A stretch of DNA of 64,000 bases from Pseudomonas californiensis. Lineage in GTDB: Bacteria; Pseudomonadota; Gammaproteobacteria; Pseudomonadales; Pseudomonadaceae. Location of the stretch: the NCBI RefSeq assembly GCF_021147775.1, contig NZ_JAGTPK010000004.1, forward strand, positions 1-64,000, given 5' to 3'. How positions within the stretch are numbered: the stretch's first letter is position 1; each line of letters opens with the position of its first letter. Below are positions 54,147 to 62,088 of the stretch, piece after piece. The notes beneath the pieces were generated by a model that was not told the DNA's origin, made no database searches, and saw only the letters and a program-made list of their open reading frames with translations. A program made the position numbers and the translations under genes.

Positions 54147-55283
54147 ATGGCAGAAAACGAGAATGGCCAGGACAAGACAGAAGACCCCACGGATAAAAAG
54201 GTCAAGGACTCACGCGCCGAAGGTCAGATCGCGCGCTCCAAGGAGCTGACCACGCTGGTGGTGATGCTGATGGGCGCTGGCGGGCTGTTGTGGTTCGGCG
54301 GGGGCATCGCGCAGATGATGTCCGAATTGATGCGCGACAATTTTACCATCAGCCGTGAAACGCTGATGGACCAGGACTACATGGGCAAGGCGCTGCTCAG
54401 CTCGGGTCGGCATGCGCTGGTCGTAGTACTGCCTTTTCTGGTCGCCATGCTGGTAGCAGCACTGGTAGGACCTATCATGCTGGGCGGCTGGTTGTTCGCC
54501 ACCAAATCGCTGGCGCCCAAGTTCAGTCGAATGAACCCTGCGGCGGGCCTCAAGCGGATGGTTTCGCCCAATTCGTTGATTGAGTTGCTCAAGTCGTTCG
54601 CCAAGTTTCTGATCATTCTTGCGGTTGCACTGGTGGTGCTCAGCAAGGAGCGCAACGATCTGGTTGCCATCGCTCATGAGCCCCTGGAACAGGCGATTAT
54701 TCACAGTCTGCAAGTGGTGGGTTGGAGCAGCTTCTGGATGGCGTGCGGGCTGATATTCATCGCTGCAGCCGATGTTCCGTTCGTGCTGTGGGAAGCCCAT
54801 AAGAAACTGCTGATGACCAAGCAGGAAGTGCGCGATGAGCACAAGAACAGCGAGGGCAGCCCCGAGGTCAAGCAGCGGATTCGCCAGTTGCAGCGCGAAA
54901 TGTCCCAGCGTCGCATGATGGCGTCCATTCCCGAGGCGGATGTCATTATCACCAACCCGACCCACTTTGCCGTGGCCTTGAAGTACGATCCCGAGCAGGG
55001 CGGGGCGCCAATGTTGCTGGCCAAGGGTACTGATCTGATGGCGTTGAAGATTCGCGAGATCGGCGCGCACAACCAGATCCTTATTCTGGAGTCTGCCGCG
55101 CTGGCCCGCTCCATCTACTACAGCACCGAGATTGAGCAGGAGATACCGGCCGGGCTTTATCTGGCGGTTGCGCAAGTGCTGGCTTATGTCTACCAGATCC
55201 GTCAGTTTCACTCGGGGCACGGCAAGCGTCCCGATCCGCTGGGTGACGTGCCGATCCCGACGGATTTGCAGCGCGATTCCTGA
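54147..55283 (+). CDS. flhB: FlhB, export substrate-specificity switch protein
   Basis: A 378-residue protein. The Lys/Asp-rich N-terminus (QDKTEDPTDKKVKDSRAEGQ) is followed by four membrane helices, and a cytoplasmic domain has the autocleavage site NPTH at 270-273 in VIITNPTHFAVALKYD. Cleavage after Asn, prompted by FliK, switches export from hook to filament proteins. It ends the fliL operon, 183 bases before flhA. Confidence 0.98.
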   Translation: MAENENGQDKTEDPTDKKVKDSRAEGQIARSKELTTLVVMLMGAGGLLWFGGGIAQMMSELMRDNFTISRETLMDQDYMGKALLSSGRHALVVVLPFLVAMLVAALVGPIMLGGWLFATKSLAPKFSRMNPAAGLKRMVSPNSLIELLKSFAKFLIILAVALVVLSKERNDLVAIAHEPLEQAIIHSLQVVGWSSFWMACGLIFIAAADVPFVLWEAHKKLLMTKQEVRDEHKNSEGSPEVKQRIRQLQREMSQRRMMASIPEADVIITNPTHFAVALKYDPEQGGAPMLLAKGTDLMALKIREIGAHNQILILESAALARSIYYSTEIEQEIPAGLYLAVAQVLAYVYQIRQFHSGHGKRPDPLGDVPIPTDLQRDS

Positions 55284-55387
55284 CGCCCCATCGACGTTCT
55301 ACTGTCCTTAGACTCAGGCGAGGTCTTGATCGTTATTTTCCTGGCGCACCGGCGTTTCAGGCCTGCAATTGCGGGCTTTTGAAAAGT

Positions 55388-55403
55388 TGGACAGCTTTTT
55401 GCA
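55388..55403 (+). promoter_or_regulatory. Candidate RpoN (sigma54) promoter of flhA
   Basis: TGGACAGCTTTTTGCA keeps the GG and GC at correct spacing and a perfect TTGCA -12 box. The -24 box is weak. It lies 64 bases before flhA, which is RpoN/FleQ-dependent in pseudomonads. Confidence 0.5.
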
Positions 55404-55429
55404 ATAAGTCATTACAGGTCGCCTACGGC

Positions 55430-55443
55430 GTCAAAGTTTTGAT
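55430..55443 (+). promoter_or_regulatory. FleQ-like palindrome downstream of the flhA promoter
   Basis: GTCAAAGTTTTGAT is an imperfect palindrome that has the GTCA and TTGA arms of the FleQ box. It lies between promoter and GTG start, the place reported for FleQ at flhA in P. aeruginosa. Confidence 0.35.
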
Positions 55444-55466
55444 CTAGTGCGCAGGTAAAAGAATCA

Positions 55467-57596
55467 GTGGATCGCTCTCAGATACTCAATAGCGCACGCA
55501 GCAATCTGGCAGGCCTTGGCCGTGGCCAGTTGGGTGTACCGGTATTGTTGCTGGTCATGCTGGCAATGATGATGTTGCCCATGCCGCCCTTCCTGCTGGA
55601 CGTGTTCTTCACGTTCAACATTGCGCTGTCTATCGTCGTTCTGCTGGTCTGCGTCTATGCGCTGCGGCCACTGGATTTCTCGGTGTTCCCGACCATTCTG
55701 CTGGTGGCAACGCTGTTGCGTCTGGCGCTGAACGTCGCATCGACGCGCGTGGTCATGCTTCACGGTCAGGACGGCCACGCCGCTGCGGGCAAGGTGATCC
55801 AGGCCTTCGGTGAGGTTGTGATCGGCGGCAACTATGTAGTCGGTATCGTAGTGTTCGCGATTCTGATGATCATCAACTTCGTTGTAATCACCAAGGGTGC
55901 CGGCCGTATCTCTGAAGTGAGTGCGCGTTTTACCCTTGATGCGATGCCCGGCAAGCAGATGGCAATCGATGCCGACCTCAACGCCGGCCTTATCGATCAG
56001 CCTGAAGCCAAGCGCCGCCGTTCCGAAGTGGCTCAAGAGGCTGAGTTCTACGGCTCCATGGACGGTGCCAGCAAATTTGTGCGCGGCGACGCCATCGCGG
56101 GCCTGCTGATTCTGTTCATCAACCTCATCGGCGGCATGCTCGTCGGTATCATGCAGCACAACATGACCTTTGCCGACGCAGGCCGTGTTTACACCCTGCT
56201 GACCATCGGTGACGGTTTGGTGGCGCAATTGCCATCACTGCTGCTGTCCACGGCTGCTGCGATCATGGTGACCCGTGCTTCCGGTTCGGAAGAAATGGGC
56301 AAGCTGATCAACCGTCAGATGTTTACCTCTCACAAGGCACTGGCAGTTTCCGCTGCAATCATGATTGTGATGGGGCTGGTGCCGGGCATGCCGCACTTCT
56401 CGTTCATCAGCCTGGGTCTGGTGGCTGCCGGTGCCGCATACCTGCTGTGGAAGAAAGAGCATCAGGTAAAGGTCGAGGCGCTGGCCGAAGTTCAGCGTCA
56501 GCAGGATCTGCTGCCATCGCCAACCCGCGTGCTGGACTCCAAAGAGCTCGGCTGGGATGACGTTACGCCGATCGACATCATCGGCCTTGAGGTGGGCTAC
56601 CGCCTGATTCCGCTGGTAGACCGCAACCAGGGTGGGCAGTTGCTGGCGCGTATCAAGGGCGTGCGCAAGAAGCTGTCCCAGGAACTGGGTTTCCTGATGC
56701 CGACCGTGCACATCCGCGACAACCTTGACCTGGCGCCCAGCGCCTATCGGTTGACGCTGATGGGCGTGATTCTCGCGGAAGCAGAGATCTACCCTGACCG
56801 CGAGCTGGCTATCAACCCTGGACAGGTGTTCGGTACGCTCAATGGTATTACCGCCAGAGATCCGGCATTTGGCCTTGAGGCGGTCTGGATCGAGATCAGT
56901 CAGCGCAGCCAGGCGCAGTCGCTTGGCTACACCGTGGTAGACGCCAGTACGGTAGTGGCCACTCACCTCAACCAGATTCTTTACAAGCACTCGCATGAAC
57001 TGATCGGCCACGAGGAGGTCCAGCAATTGATGCAATTGTTGGCCAAGAGCTCGCCCAAGCTGGCTGAAGAGCTGGTGCCGGGTGTTCTTTCGCTGTCGGC
57101 GTTGCTCAACGTGCTGCAAGCCCTGCTTGCCGAACATGTACCGGTGCGTGACATCCGCAGCATTGCAGAAGCCATCGCCAACAATGCCAGCAAGAGTCAA
57201 GATACCGCCGCTTTGGTAGCGGCGGTTCGCGTTGGTTTGAGCCGCGCAATCGTGCAAAGCATTGTAGGCATTGAGCCGGAGCTGCCTGTCATCACTCTGG
57301 AACCAAGGTTGGAACAGATATTGCTCAATAGTTTGCAGAAGGCTGGTCAGGGTCAGGAAGAAGGCGTTCTTCTCGAGCCAAGCATGGCTGAGAAGCTTCA
57401 GCGTTCGTTGATCGAGGCAGCTCAGCGTCAGGAAATGCAAGGGTCGCCGGTGATACTGCTGGTGGCCGGTCCGATTCGGGCGATGCTGTCACGATTTGGA
57501 CGATTGGCTGTACCGAACATGCATGTGCTGGCGTATCAGGAAATTCCTGACAACAAGCAAGTAACCATCGTAGCGACTGTCGGGCCGAACGGCTGA
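55467..57596 (+). CDS. flhA: FlhA, export-gate protein
   Basis: A 709-residue protein with eight membrane segments in the first half (VPVLLLVMLAMMMLPMPPFL, FFTFNIALSIVVLLVCVYAL) and a large cytoplasmic domain. The conserved FHIPEP-type region is visible as FTLDAMPGKQMAIDADLNAG and EAEFYGSMDGASKFVRGDAI. It is the docking platform and proton-driven gate for export substrates. The start is GTG 55467 (MDRSQILNSARS). flhF follows after 11 bases. Confidence 0.98.
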   Translation: MDRSQILNSARSNLAGLGRGQLGVPVLLLVMLAMMMLPMPPFLLDVFFTFNIALSIVVLLVCVYALRPLDFSVFPTILLVATLLRLALNVASTRVVMLHGQDGHAAAGKVIQAFGEVVIGGNYVVGIVVFAILMIINFVVITKGAGRISEVSARFTLDAMPGKQMAIDADLNAGLIDQPEAKRRRSEVAQEAEFYGSMDGASKFVRGDAIAGLLILFINLIGGMLVGIMQHNMTFADAGRVYTLLTIGDGLVAQLPSLLLSTAAAIMVTRASGSEEMGKLINRQMFTSHKALAVSAAIMIVMGLVPGMPHFSFISLGLVAAGAAYLLWKKEHQVKVEALAEVQRQQDLLPSPTRVLDSKELGWDDVTPIDIIGLEVGYRLIPLVDRNQGGQLLARIKGVRKKLSQELGFLMPTVHIRDNLDLAPSAYRLTLMGVILAEAEIYPDRELAINPGQVFGTLNGITARDPAFGLEAVWIEISQRSQAQSLGYTVVDASTVVATHLNQILYKHSHELIGHEEVQQLMQLLAKSSPKLAEELVPGVLSLSALLNVLQALLAEHVPVRDIRSIAEAIANNASKSQDTAALVAAVRVGLSRAIVQSIVGIEPELPVITLEPRLEQILLNSLQKAGQGQEEGVLLEPSMAEKLQRSLIEAAQRQEMQGSPVILLVAGPIRAMLSRFGRLAVPNMHVLAYQEIPDNKQVTIVATVGPNG

Positions 57597-57607
57597 GGTA
57601 GTGAGTC

Positions 57608-58936
57608 ATGCAAGTTAAGCGATTTTTCGCCGCCGATATGCGTCAAGCCATGAAGCTGGTTCGCGATGAGCTGGGCGCCGAGGCGGCCATCATTGGCAAC
57701 CGCCGCATCGCCGGTGGCGTCGAGCTGACTGCCGCTCTGGATTACAAGCTGTCGGCGCTGGCACCTCGTGTACCGAACATGGAGCTTGAAGACGAACTGC
57801 GCAAGACACAGTCGCGCATCGTCTCGGCTCAGGCCGAGCTGAACAATCGCAGCGACAGCGATGCCTCGGTCAATCTGCAGCTGTTTTCCGGCAAGCCGGT
57901 CAGCGCAGTCGACACTCATATCGAACCGACGCTTGAAGAGCCACCACGTCCTTTCGCCTACGCGCCAGCGCCTGCCGCCGAACCTGCTGGCGGGCAGCGC
58001 GCGTATGATTCGATGCGTTCCGAATTGAACGGCCTGCGCGAGTTGCTGGAAGTCCAGCTCGGCTCCCTGGCCTGGAACCAGTTGCAAGGCAGCCGTCCGC
58101 AGCAGGCCAACCTGTGGCGCCGTCTGCAGCGGGTCGGCTTGTCCGGTCCGCTCTCACGTGACCTGTTGTCGATGATTCCTGAAATCGACGAGCCTCGTCA
58201 GGCCTGGCGCATGTTGCTCGCGCACTTGGCGCGGATGATTGCCGTACCGGATACCGAGCCATTGGAAGAGGGCGGTGTGATCGCCATGGTCGGCCCTGCC
58301 GGCATGGGCAAGACCACGACGCTGGCCAAACTGGCTGCCCGCTACGTCCTGAAATACGGCCCGCAGAACATCGCGCTGGTCAGCATGGACAGTTTCCGTA
58401 TCGGCGCGCAGGAGCAGCTCAAGACACTGGGTCGCATCCTCAACGTGCCGGTCACTCATGTCGATCCTGGCCAGTCGCTGGTTCAGGCGCTTGAGCCCCT
58501 TTTGCGCAAGCGTGTGGTGTTGATTGATACCGCAGGCCTGCAAGCCAGCGATCCTGCGTTGCGCATGCAACTGGAGAGCCTGGCGGGCCGTGGCATCAAG
58601 TCGCGCAATTACCTGGTCCTGGCAACTACCAGCCAGAAGCAGGTGCTGTCGGCGGCCTATCACAGTTACAAACGTTGTGGCCTGGCCGGATGCATTCTGA
58701 CCAAGCTGGATGAAACAGCCAGTCTCGGCGAAGTGTTGAGCCTGGCGATCAGTCACGAATTGCCTGTTGCTTACCTGACTGACGGCCCTCGTATTCCGGA
58801 CGATTTGCATCTTCCGCGCCGTCATCAACTGGTAAGCCGCGCGGTGAGCATACAAATGCAAGACGAGCCTAGCGAGGAAGCGATGGCTGATATGTTCGCC
58901 GACCTCTACCACACACCGGGCAAGAGGGTGGGTTAA
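57608..58936 (+). CDS. flhF: FlhF, SRP-type GTPase setting polar flagellar site
   Basis: A 442-residue GTPase of the FtsY/Ffh type. The N-terminal B region (MQVKRFFAADMRQAMKLVRD) is basic and variable. The NG domain has G1 GPAGMGKTTTLAKLAARY (from 229), SMDSFRIGAQEQLKTLGRIL, VVLIDTAGLQ and ILTKLDETASLGEVL. FlhF recruits the first basal-body parts to the pole and works against FleN in number control. ATG 11 bases after flhA. Confidence 0.97.
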   Translation: MQVKRFFAADMRQAMKLVRDELGAEAAIIGNRRIAGGVELTAALDYKLSALAPRVPNMELEDELRKTQSRIVSAQAELNNRSDSDASVNLQLFSGKPVSAVDTHIEPTLEEPPRPFAYAPAPAAEPAGGQRAYDSMRSELNGLRELLEVQLGSLAWNQLQGSRPQQANLWRRLQRVGLSGPLSRDLLSMIPEIDEPRQAWRMLLAHLARMIAVPDTEPLEEGGVIAMVGPAGMGKTTTLAKLAARYVLKYGPQNIALVSMDSFRIGAQEQLKTLGRILNVPVTHVDPGQSLVQALEPLLRKRVVLIDTAGLQASDPALRMQLESLAGRGIKSRNYLVLATTSQKQVLSAAYHSYKRCGLAGCILTKLDETASLGEVLSLAISHELPVAYLTDGPRIPDDLHLPRRHQLVSRAVSIQMQDEPSEEAMADMFADLYHTPGKRVG

Positions 58937-59051
58937 GTGATGGATATGATTGGAATGTCCCTGCATCGATGGTCTGCCCGGCGCTGTTCTTTCGCCACCG
59001 TGCAGCCTGTAATGTGGTTTCGGTCTACGCAAGACAAGGTAAAGAAATAAC

Positions 59052-59885
59052 ATGGGCAGCATGCATCCCGTACAGGTTATCGCGGTGACCGGCGGCAAAG
59101 GTGGCGTCGGTAAGACTAACGTTTCAGTGAATCTTTCACTGGCTCTGGCCGAGCTTGGCCGACGCGTCATGCTGCTGGATGCCGATCTGGGTCTGGCCAA
59201 TGTCGATGTCCTTCTGGGGCTGACGCCCAAGCGCACGCTGGCGGACGTCATTGAAGGGCGTTGCGAATTGCGTGATGTGCTCTTGCAGGGGCCGGGCGGT
59301 GTTCGCATCGTACCTGCTGCTTCCGGCACTCAAAGCATGGTGCACCTGTCGCCTGCGCAACACGCAGGGTTGATCCAGGCGTTCAGCGAGATTGGCGACA
59401 ACCTCGACGTGCTGGTCATCGACACTGCTGCGGGGATCGGTGAATCGGTCGTGAGCTTCGTGCGTGCCGCTCAGGAGGTGTTGTTGGTGGTGTGCGATGA
59501 GCCCACCTCAATCACTGACGCCTATGCCCTGATCAAGCTGCTGAACCGCGATTACGGTATGAACCGCTTCCGTGTTCTGGCCAACATGGCACAGAGCCCT
59601 CAGGAAGGCCGCAACCTGTTTGCCAAGCTGACCAAGGTGACGGATCGCTTTCTTGATGTCGCGCTGCAATACGTCGGTGCTGTGCCTTACGACGAATGCG
59701 TTCGCAAGGCAGTGCAGAAGCAGCGGGCCGTCTATGAAGCGTTTCCGCGTTCCAAATGCGCGCTTGCTTTCAAGGCTATCGCCCAGAAGGTTGATACCTG
59801 GCCGCTGCCAGCCAACCCAAGGGGCCACCTTGAGTTCTTCGTTGAGCGACTTGTTCACCAGACCAGCGCGGGGCCTGTCCAATGA
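59052..59885 (+). CDS. fleN: FleN (FlhG), MinD-like ATPase limiting flagellar number
   Basis: A 277-residue ParA/MinD-type ATPase. The deviant Walker A is VTGGKGGVGKTNVSVN, with signature K16 and K21. DADLGLANVDVLLGL and IDTAAGIGESVV complete the site. It binds FleQ and limits the polar flagellar number. ATG 59052 is chosen. The ATG at 59061 (MHPVQVIAV) is a possible alternative. The 115 bases between flhF and fleN hold no feature I can support. It overlaps fliA by four bases. Confidence 0.97.
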   Translation: MGSMHPVQVIAVTGGKGGVGKTNVSVNLSLALAELGRRVMLLDADLGLANVDVLLGLTPKRTLADVIEGRCELRDVLLQGPGGVRIVPAASGTQSMVHLSPAQHAGLIQAFSEIGDNLDVLVIDTAAGIGESVVSFVRAAQEVLLVVCDEPTSITDAYALIKLLNRDYGMNRFRVLANMAQSPQEGRNLFAKLTKVTDRFLDVALQYVGAVPYDECVRKAVQKQRAVYEAFPRSKCALAFKAIAQKVDTWPLPANPRGHLEFFVERLVHQTSAGPVQ

Positions 59886-60622
59886 CAGCGAGCGGCTACC
59901 AGATGTACAGCAAGGCCTCCCGTAATTCGCAGTACGAGCTGATCGAGCGCTACGCGCCGCTGGTCAAACGTATCGCTTATCATCTGTTGGCCCGTTTGCC
60001 AGCCAGTGTTCAGGTCGAAGACCTGATCCAGGCAGGGATGATCGGTCTGCTCGAGGTTTCGACCAAATACGACTCGACCAAGGGCGCGAGTTTCGAAACT
60101 TATGCCGGTATTCGCATACGTGGCGCGATGCTCGATGAAGTGCGCAAAGGTGACTGGGCACCCCGCTCGGTGCATCGCAATACGCGCATGGTCAGTGATG
60201 CAATACGGGCAATTGAAGCGAAAACCGGACGTGACGCTAAAGATCACGAGGTTGCTGCCGAACTCCAGTTGAGTCTCGATGATTATTACGGGATTTTGAA
60301 TGACACCTTGGGCAGTCGCCTTTTCAGTTTCGACGACCTTTTACAGGATGGCGATCATGAAGGGCTGCACGAGGACGGGGCCAGCGGTTCGCTCGAACCG
60401 TCGCGCGACCTGGAAGACGAACGCTTCCAGGCTGCGTTGGCCGATGCAATTGCCAACCTGCCGGAGCGTGAGCGGCTGGTCCTGGCGCTGTACTACGACG
60501 AAGAACTGAACCTCAAAGAGATCGGAGAGGTCCTGGGGGTCAGCGAATCGCGAGTCAGTCAGTTACACAGCCAGTGCGCAGCTCGTTTGCGAGGGCGTTT
60601 GGGGGAGTGGCGAGCGCGTTGA
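59882..60622 (+). CDS. fliA: FliA, flagellar sigma factor 28
   Basis: A 246-residue sigma70-family protein. Region 2 reads VEDLIQAGMIGLLEVSTKYD then GASFETYAGIRIRGAMLDEV, and region 4 holds the helix-turn-helix LKEIGEVLGVSESRVSQLHS. It reads the fliC- and fliS-type promoters of this window and is held by FlgM until the hook is complete. ATG overlaps fleN by four bases. Confidence 0.98.
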   Translation: MTASGYQMYSKASRNSQYELIERYAPLVKRIAYHLLARLPASVQVEDLIQAGMIGLLEVSTKYDSTKGASFETYAGIRIRGAMLDEVRKGDWAPRSVHRNTRMVSDAIRAIEAKTGRDAKDHEVAAELQLSLDDYYGILNDTLGSRLFSFDDLLQDGDHEGLHEDGASGSLEPSRDLEDERFQAALADAIANLPERERLVLALYYDEELNLKEIGEVLGVSESRVSQLHSQCAARLRGRLGEWRAR

Positions 60623-60629
60623 CAGGTAG

Positions 60630-60649
60630 CGCCCGACATACGTCGGGCG
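60630..60649 (+). terminator. Hairpin after fliA
   Basis: CGCCCGAC and GTCGGGCG form a perfect eight-pair stem with a four-base loop, seven bases after the fliA stop. No T run follows, so it may attenuate or stabilise the transcript. The remainder of 60650-60855 has no gene I can support. Confidence 0.4.
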
Positions 60650-60865
60650 GTATCTGCAAGCCGGCTGTGCAGAGCGTTACGTGGTAACAGGATAGACACG
60701 GCAGGAGCCTGTCGGGCAGCGCCTCGATGGGCTGTCGCTTGGGGTCTGTGCCTGTCGTTTTACCAAGCCCGTCGTCGTTTCGTACAGCTGGGTTGTGCTG
60801 TGCCAGTATTTGATTGAACAGCGTGTTCAGGTGCTGAACGCGTTAAAGACTGCTTGGAGGTCGAA

Positions 60866-61252
60866 TTGGACAAGAACATGAAAATCCTCATCGTTGATGA
60901 CTTCTCAACGATGCGGCGGATCATCAAGAACCTGTTGCGTGACCTGGGGTTTACCAACACATCTGAAGCAGATGACGGTCTGACCGCTCTGCCGATGCTG
61001 CAAAGCGGCGCCTTTGATTTTCTGGTGACGGACTGGAACATGCCTGGCATGTCCGGTATCGATCTGCTGCGTCAGGTTCGCCTGGACGAGCGCCTCAAGA
61101 ACCTTCCCGTTCTGATGGTTACAGCAGAAGCCAAGCGTGAGCAGATCATCGAAGCTGCCCAGGCCGGGGTGAACGGTTATGTCGTCAAGCCTTTCACGGC
61201 CCAAGTGCTGAGCGAAAAGATCGACAAGATCTTCGAACGCGTCAATAGCTGA
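60866..61252 (+). CDS. cheY: CheY, chemotaxis response regulator
   Basis: A single receiver domain of 128 residues. The acidic pocket is in [20 protein letters not shown], the phospho-acceptor is D56 in [10 protein letters not shown], and the switch lysine is in [12 protein letters not shown]. Phospho-CheY binds FliM to change rotation. GGAGG at 60856-60860 is five bases before a TTG at 60866, which I take as start (MDKNMKIL). The usual annotation would be ATG 60878, but that is 17 bases from the site. It precedes cheZ by 19 bases. Confidence 0.96.
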   Translation: MDKNMKILIVDDFSTMRRIIKNLLRDLGFTNTSEADDGLTALPMLQSGAFDFLVTDWNMPGMSGIDLLRQVRLDERLKNLPVLMVTAEAKREQIIEAAQAGVNGYVVKPFTAQVLSEKIDKIFERVNS

Positions 61253-61271
61253 TGCATGCCGCGAGGGCGCT

Positions 61272-62057
61272 ATGGATACCAAAGATTCGATGGGTGACTT
61301 TGAGTCGACCCTAAAGAAACACGCGCAGGAACTGGTCACCAGCCTTGAAAAAGGCCGATTCGGCGAAGCTGTGCAACTGATCCATGAGCTCAATCAGACG
61401 CGCGATCGCGGCCTGTATCAGGAAGTGGGCAAGCTGACACGCGAGTTGCACAGTGCAATTGTCAATTTTCAGATTGACCCGCACATGCCGCAAGCCGAAG
61501 AAGTGTCCCAGATCACTGACGCGACCGAGCGCTTGTCGTACGTTGTGAGGCTGACCGAAGGTGCAGCCAACCGCACGATGGACCTGGTTGAGCAAAGCAC
61601 GCCATTGATGCATGGCTTGAGCAGCGAAGCCAAGTCGCTGAGTGCCGATTGGGGGCGTTTCATGCGCCGTGAAATCGGTGCAGACGAATTTCGTGAGTTG
61701 GCCAAACGCGTTGACGGGTTTCTGACGCGTAGCGAAAAGGAAACTCACGAGGTTGCCGGTCACCTCAATGACATTCTGTTGGCGCAGGACTATCAGGACC
61801 TTACAGGTCAGGTGATCAAGCGCGTCACGCAATTGGTCACTGAAGTCGAAAGCAATCTGCTGAAACTGGTGCTCATGGCCAGTCAGGTTGATCGCTTTGC
61901 GGGCATCGAACATGACGCTGAATCCATCCTTGCTGAAAAAGATCCTAAAAAACATCTCGCTCAGGGTGAAGGTCCGCAGATTCATGCCGATAAACGTGAA
62001 GACGTCGTATCCGGACAGGATGATGTAGACGATCTGCTATCGAGCCTCGGCTTCTAG
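61272..62057 (+). CDS. cheZ: CheZ, CheY-P phosphatase
   Basis: A 261-residue helical protein. The catalytic helix is DILLAQDYQDLTGQVIKRVT, with D176 and Q180 aligned to the E. coli active residues, and the C-terminal CheY-binding peptide is DDVDDLLSSLGF. It ends the CheY signal. ATG 61272. cheA follows after 31 bases. Confidence 0.97.
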   Translation: MDTKDSMGDFESTLKKHAQELVTSLEKGRFGEAVQLIHELNQTRDRGLYQEVGKLTRELHSAIVNFQIDPHMPQAEEVSQITDATERLSYVVRLTEGAANRTMDLVEQSTPLMHGLSSEAKSLSADWGRFMRREIGADEFRELAKRVDGFLTRSEKETHEVAGHLNDILLAQDYQDLTGQVIKRVTQLVTEVESNLLKLVLMASQVDRFAGIEHDAESILAEKDPKKHLAQGEGPQIHADKREDVVSGQDDVDDLLSSLGF

Positions 62058-62088
62058 GTCTGTTGACGATAATTTTAGGGAGCACCCC

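Noticed and set aside
53123..54205. A 360-codon, His/Gln/Asp-rich open frame on the - strand
   Set aside because: A mirror of the hydrophobic fliQ and fliR genes; reversed membrane-protein codons give this composition.
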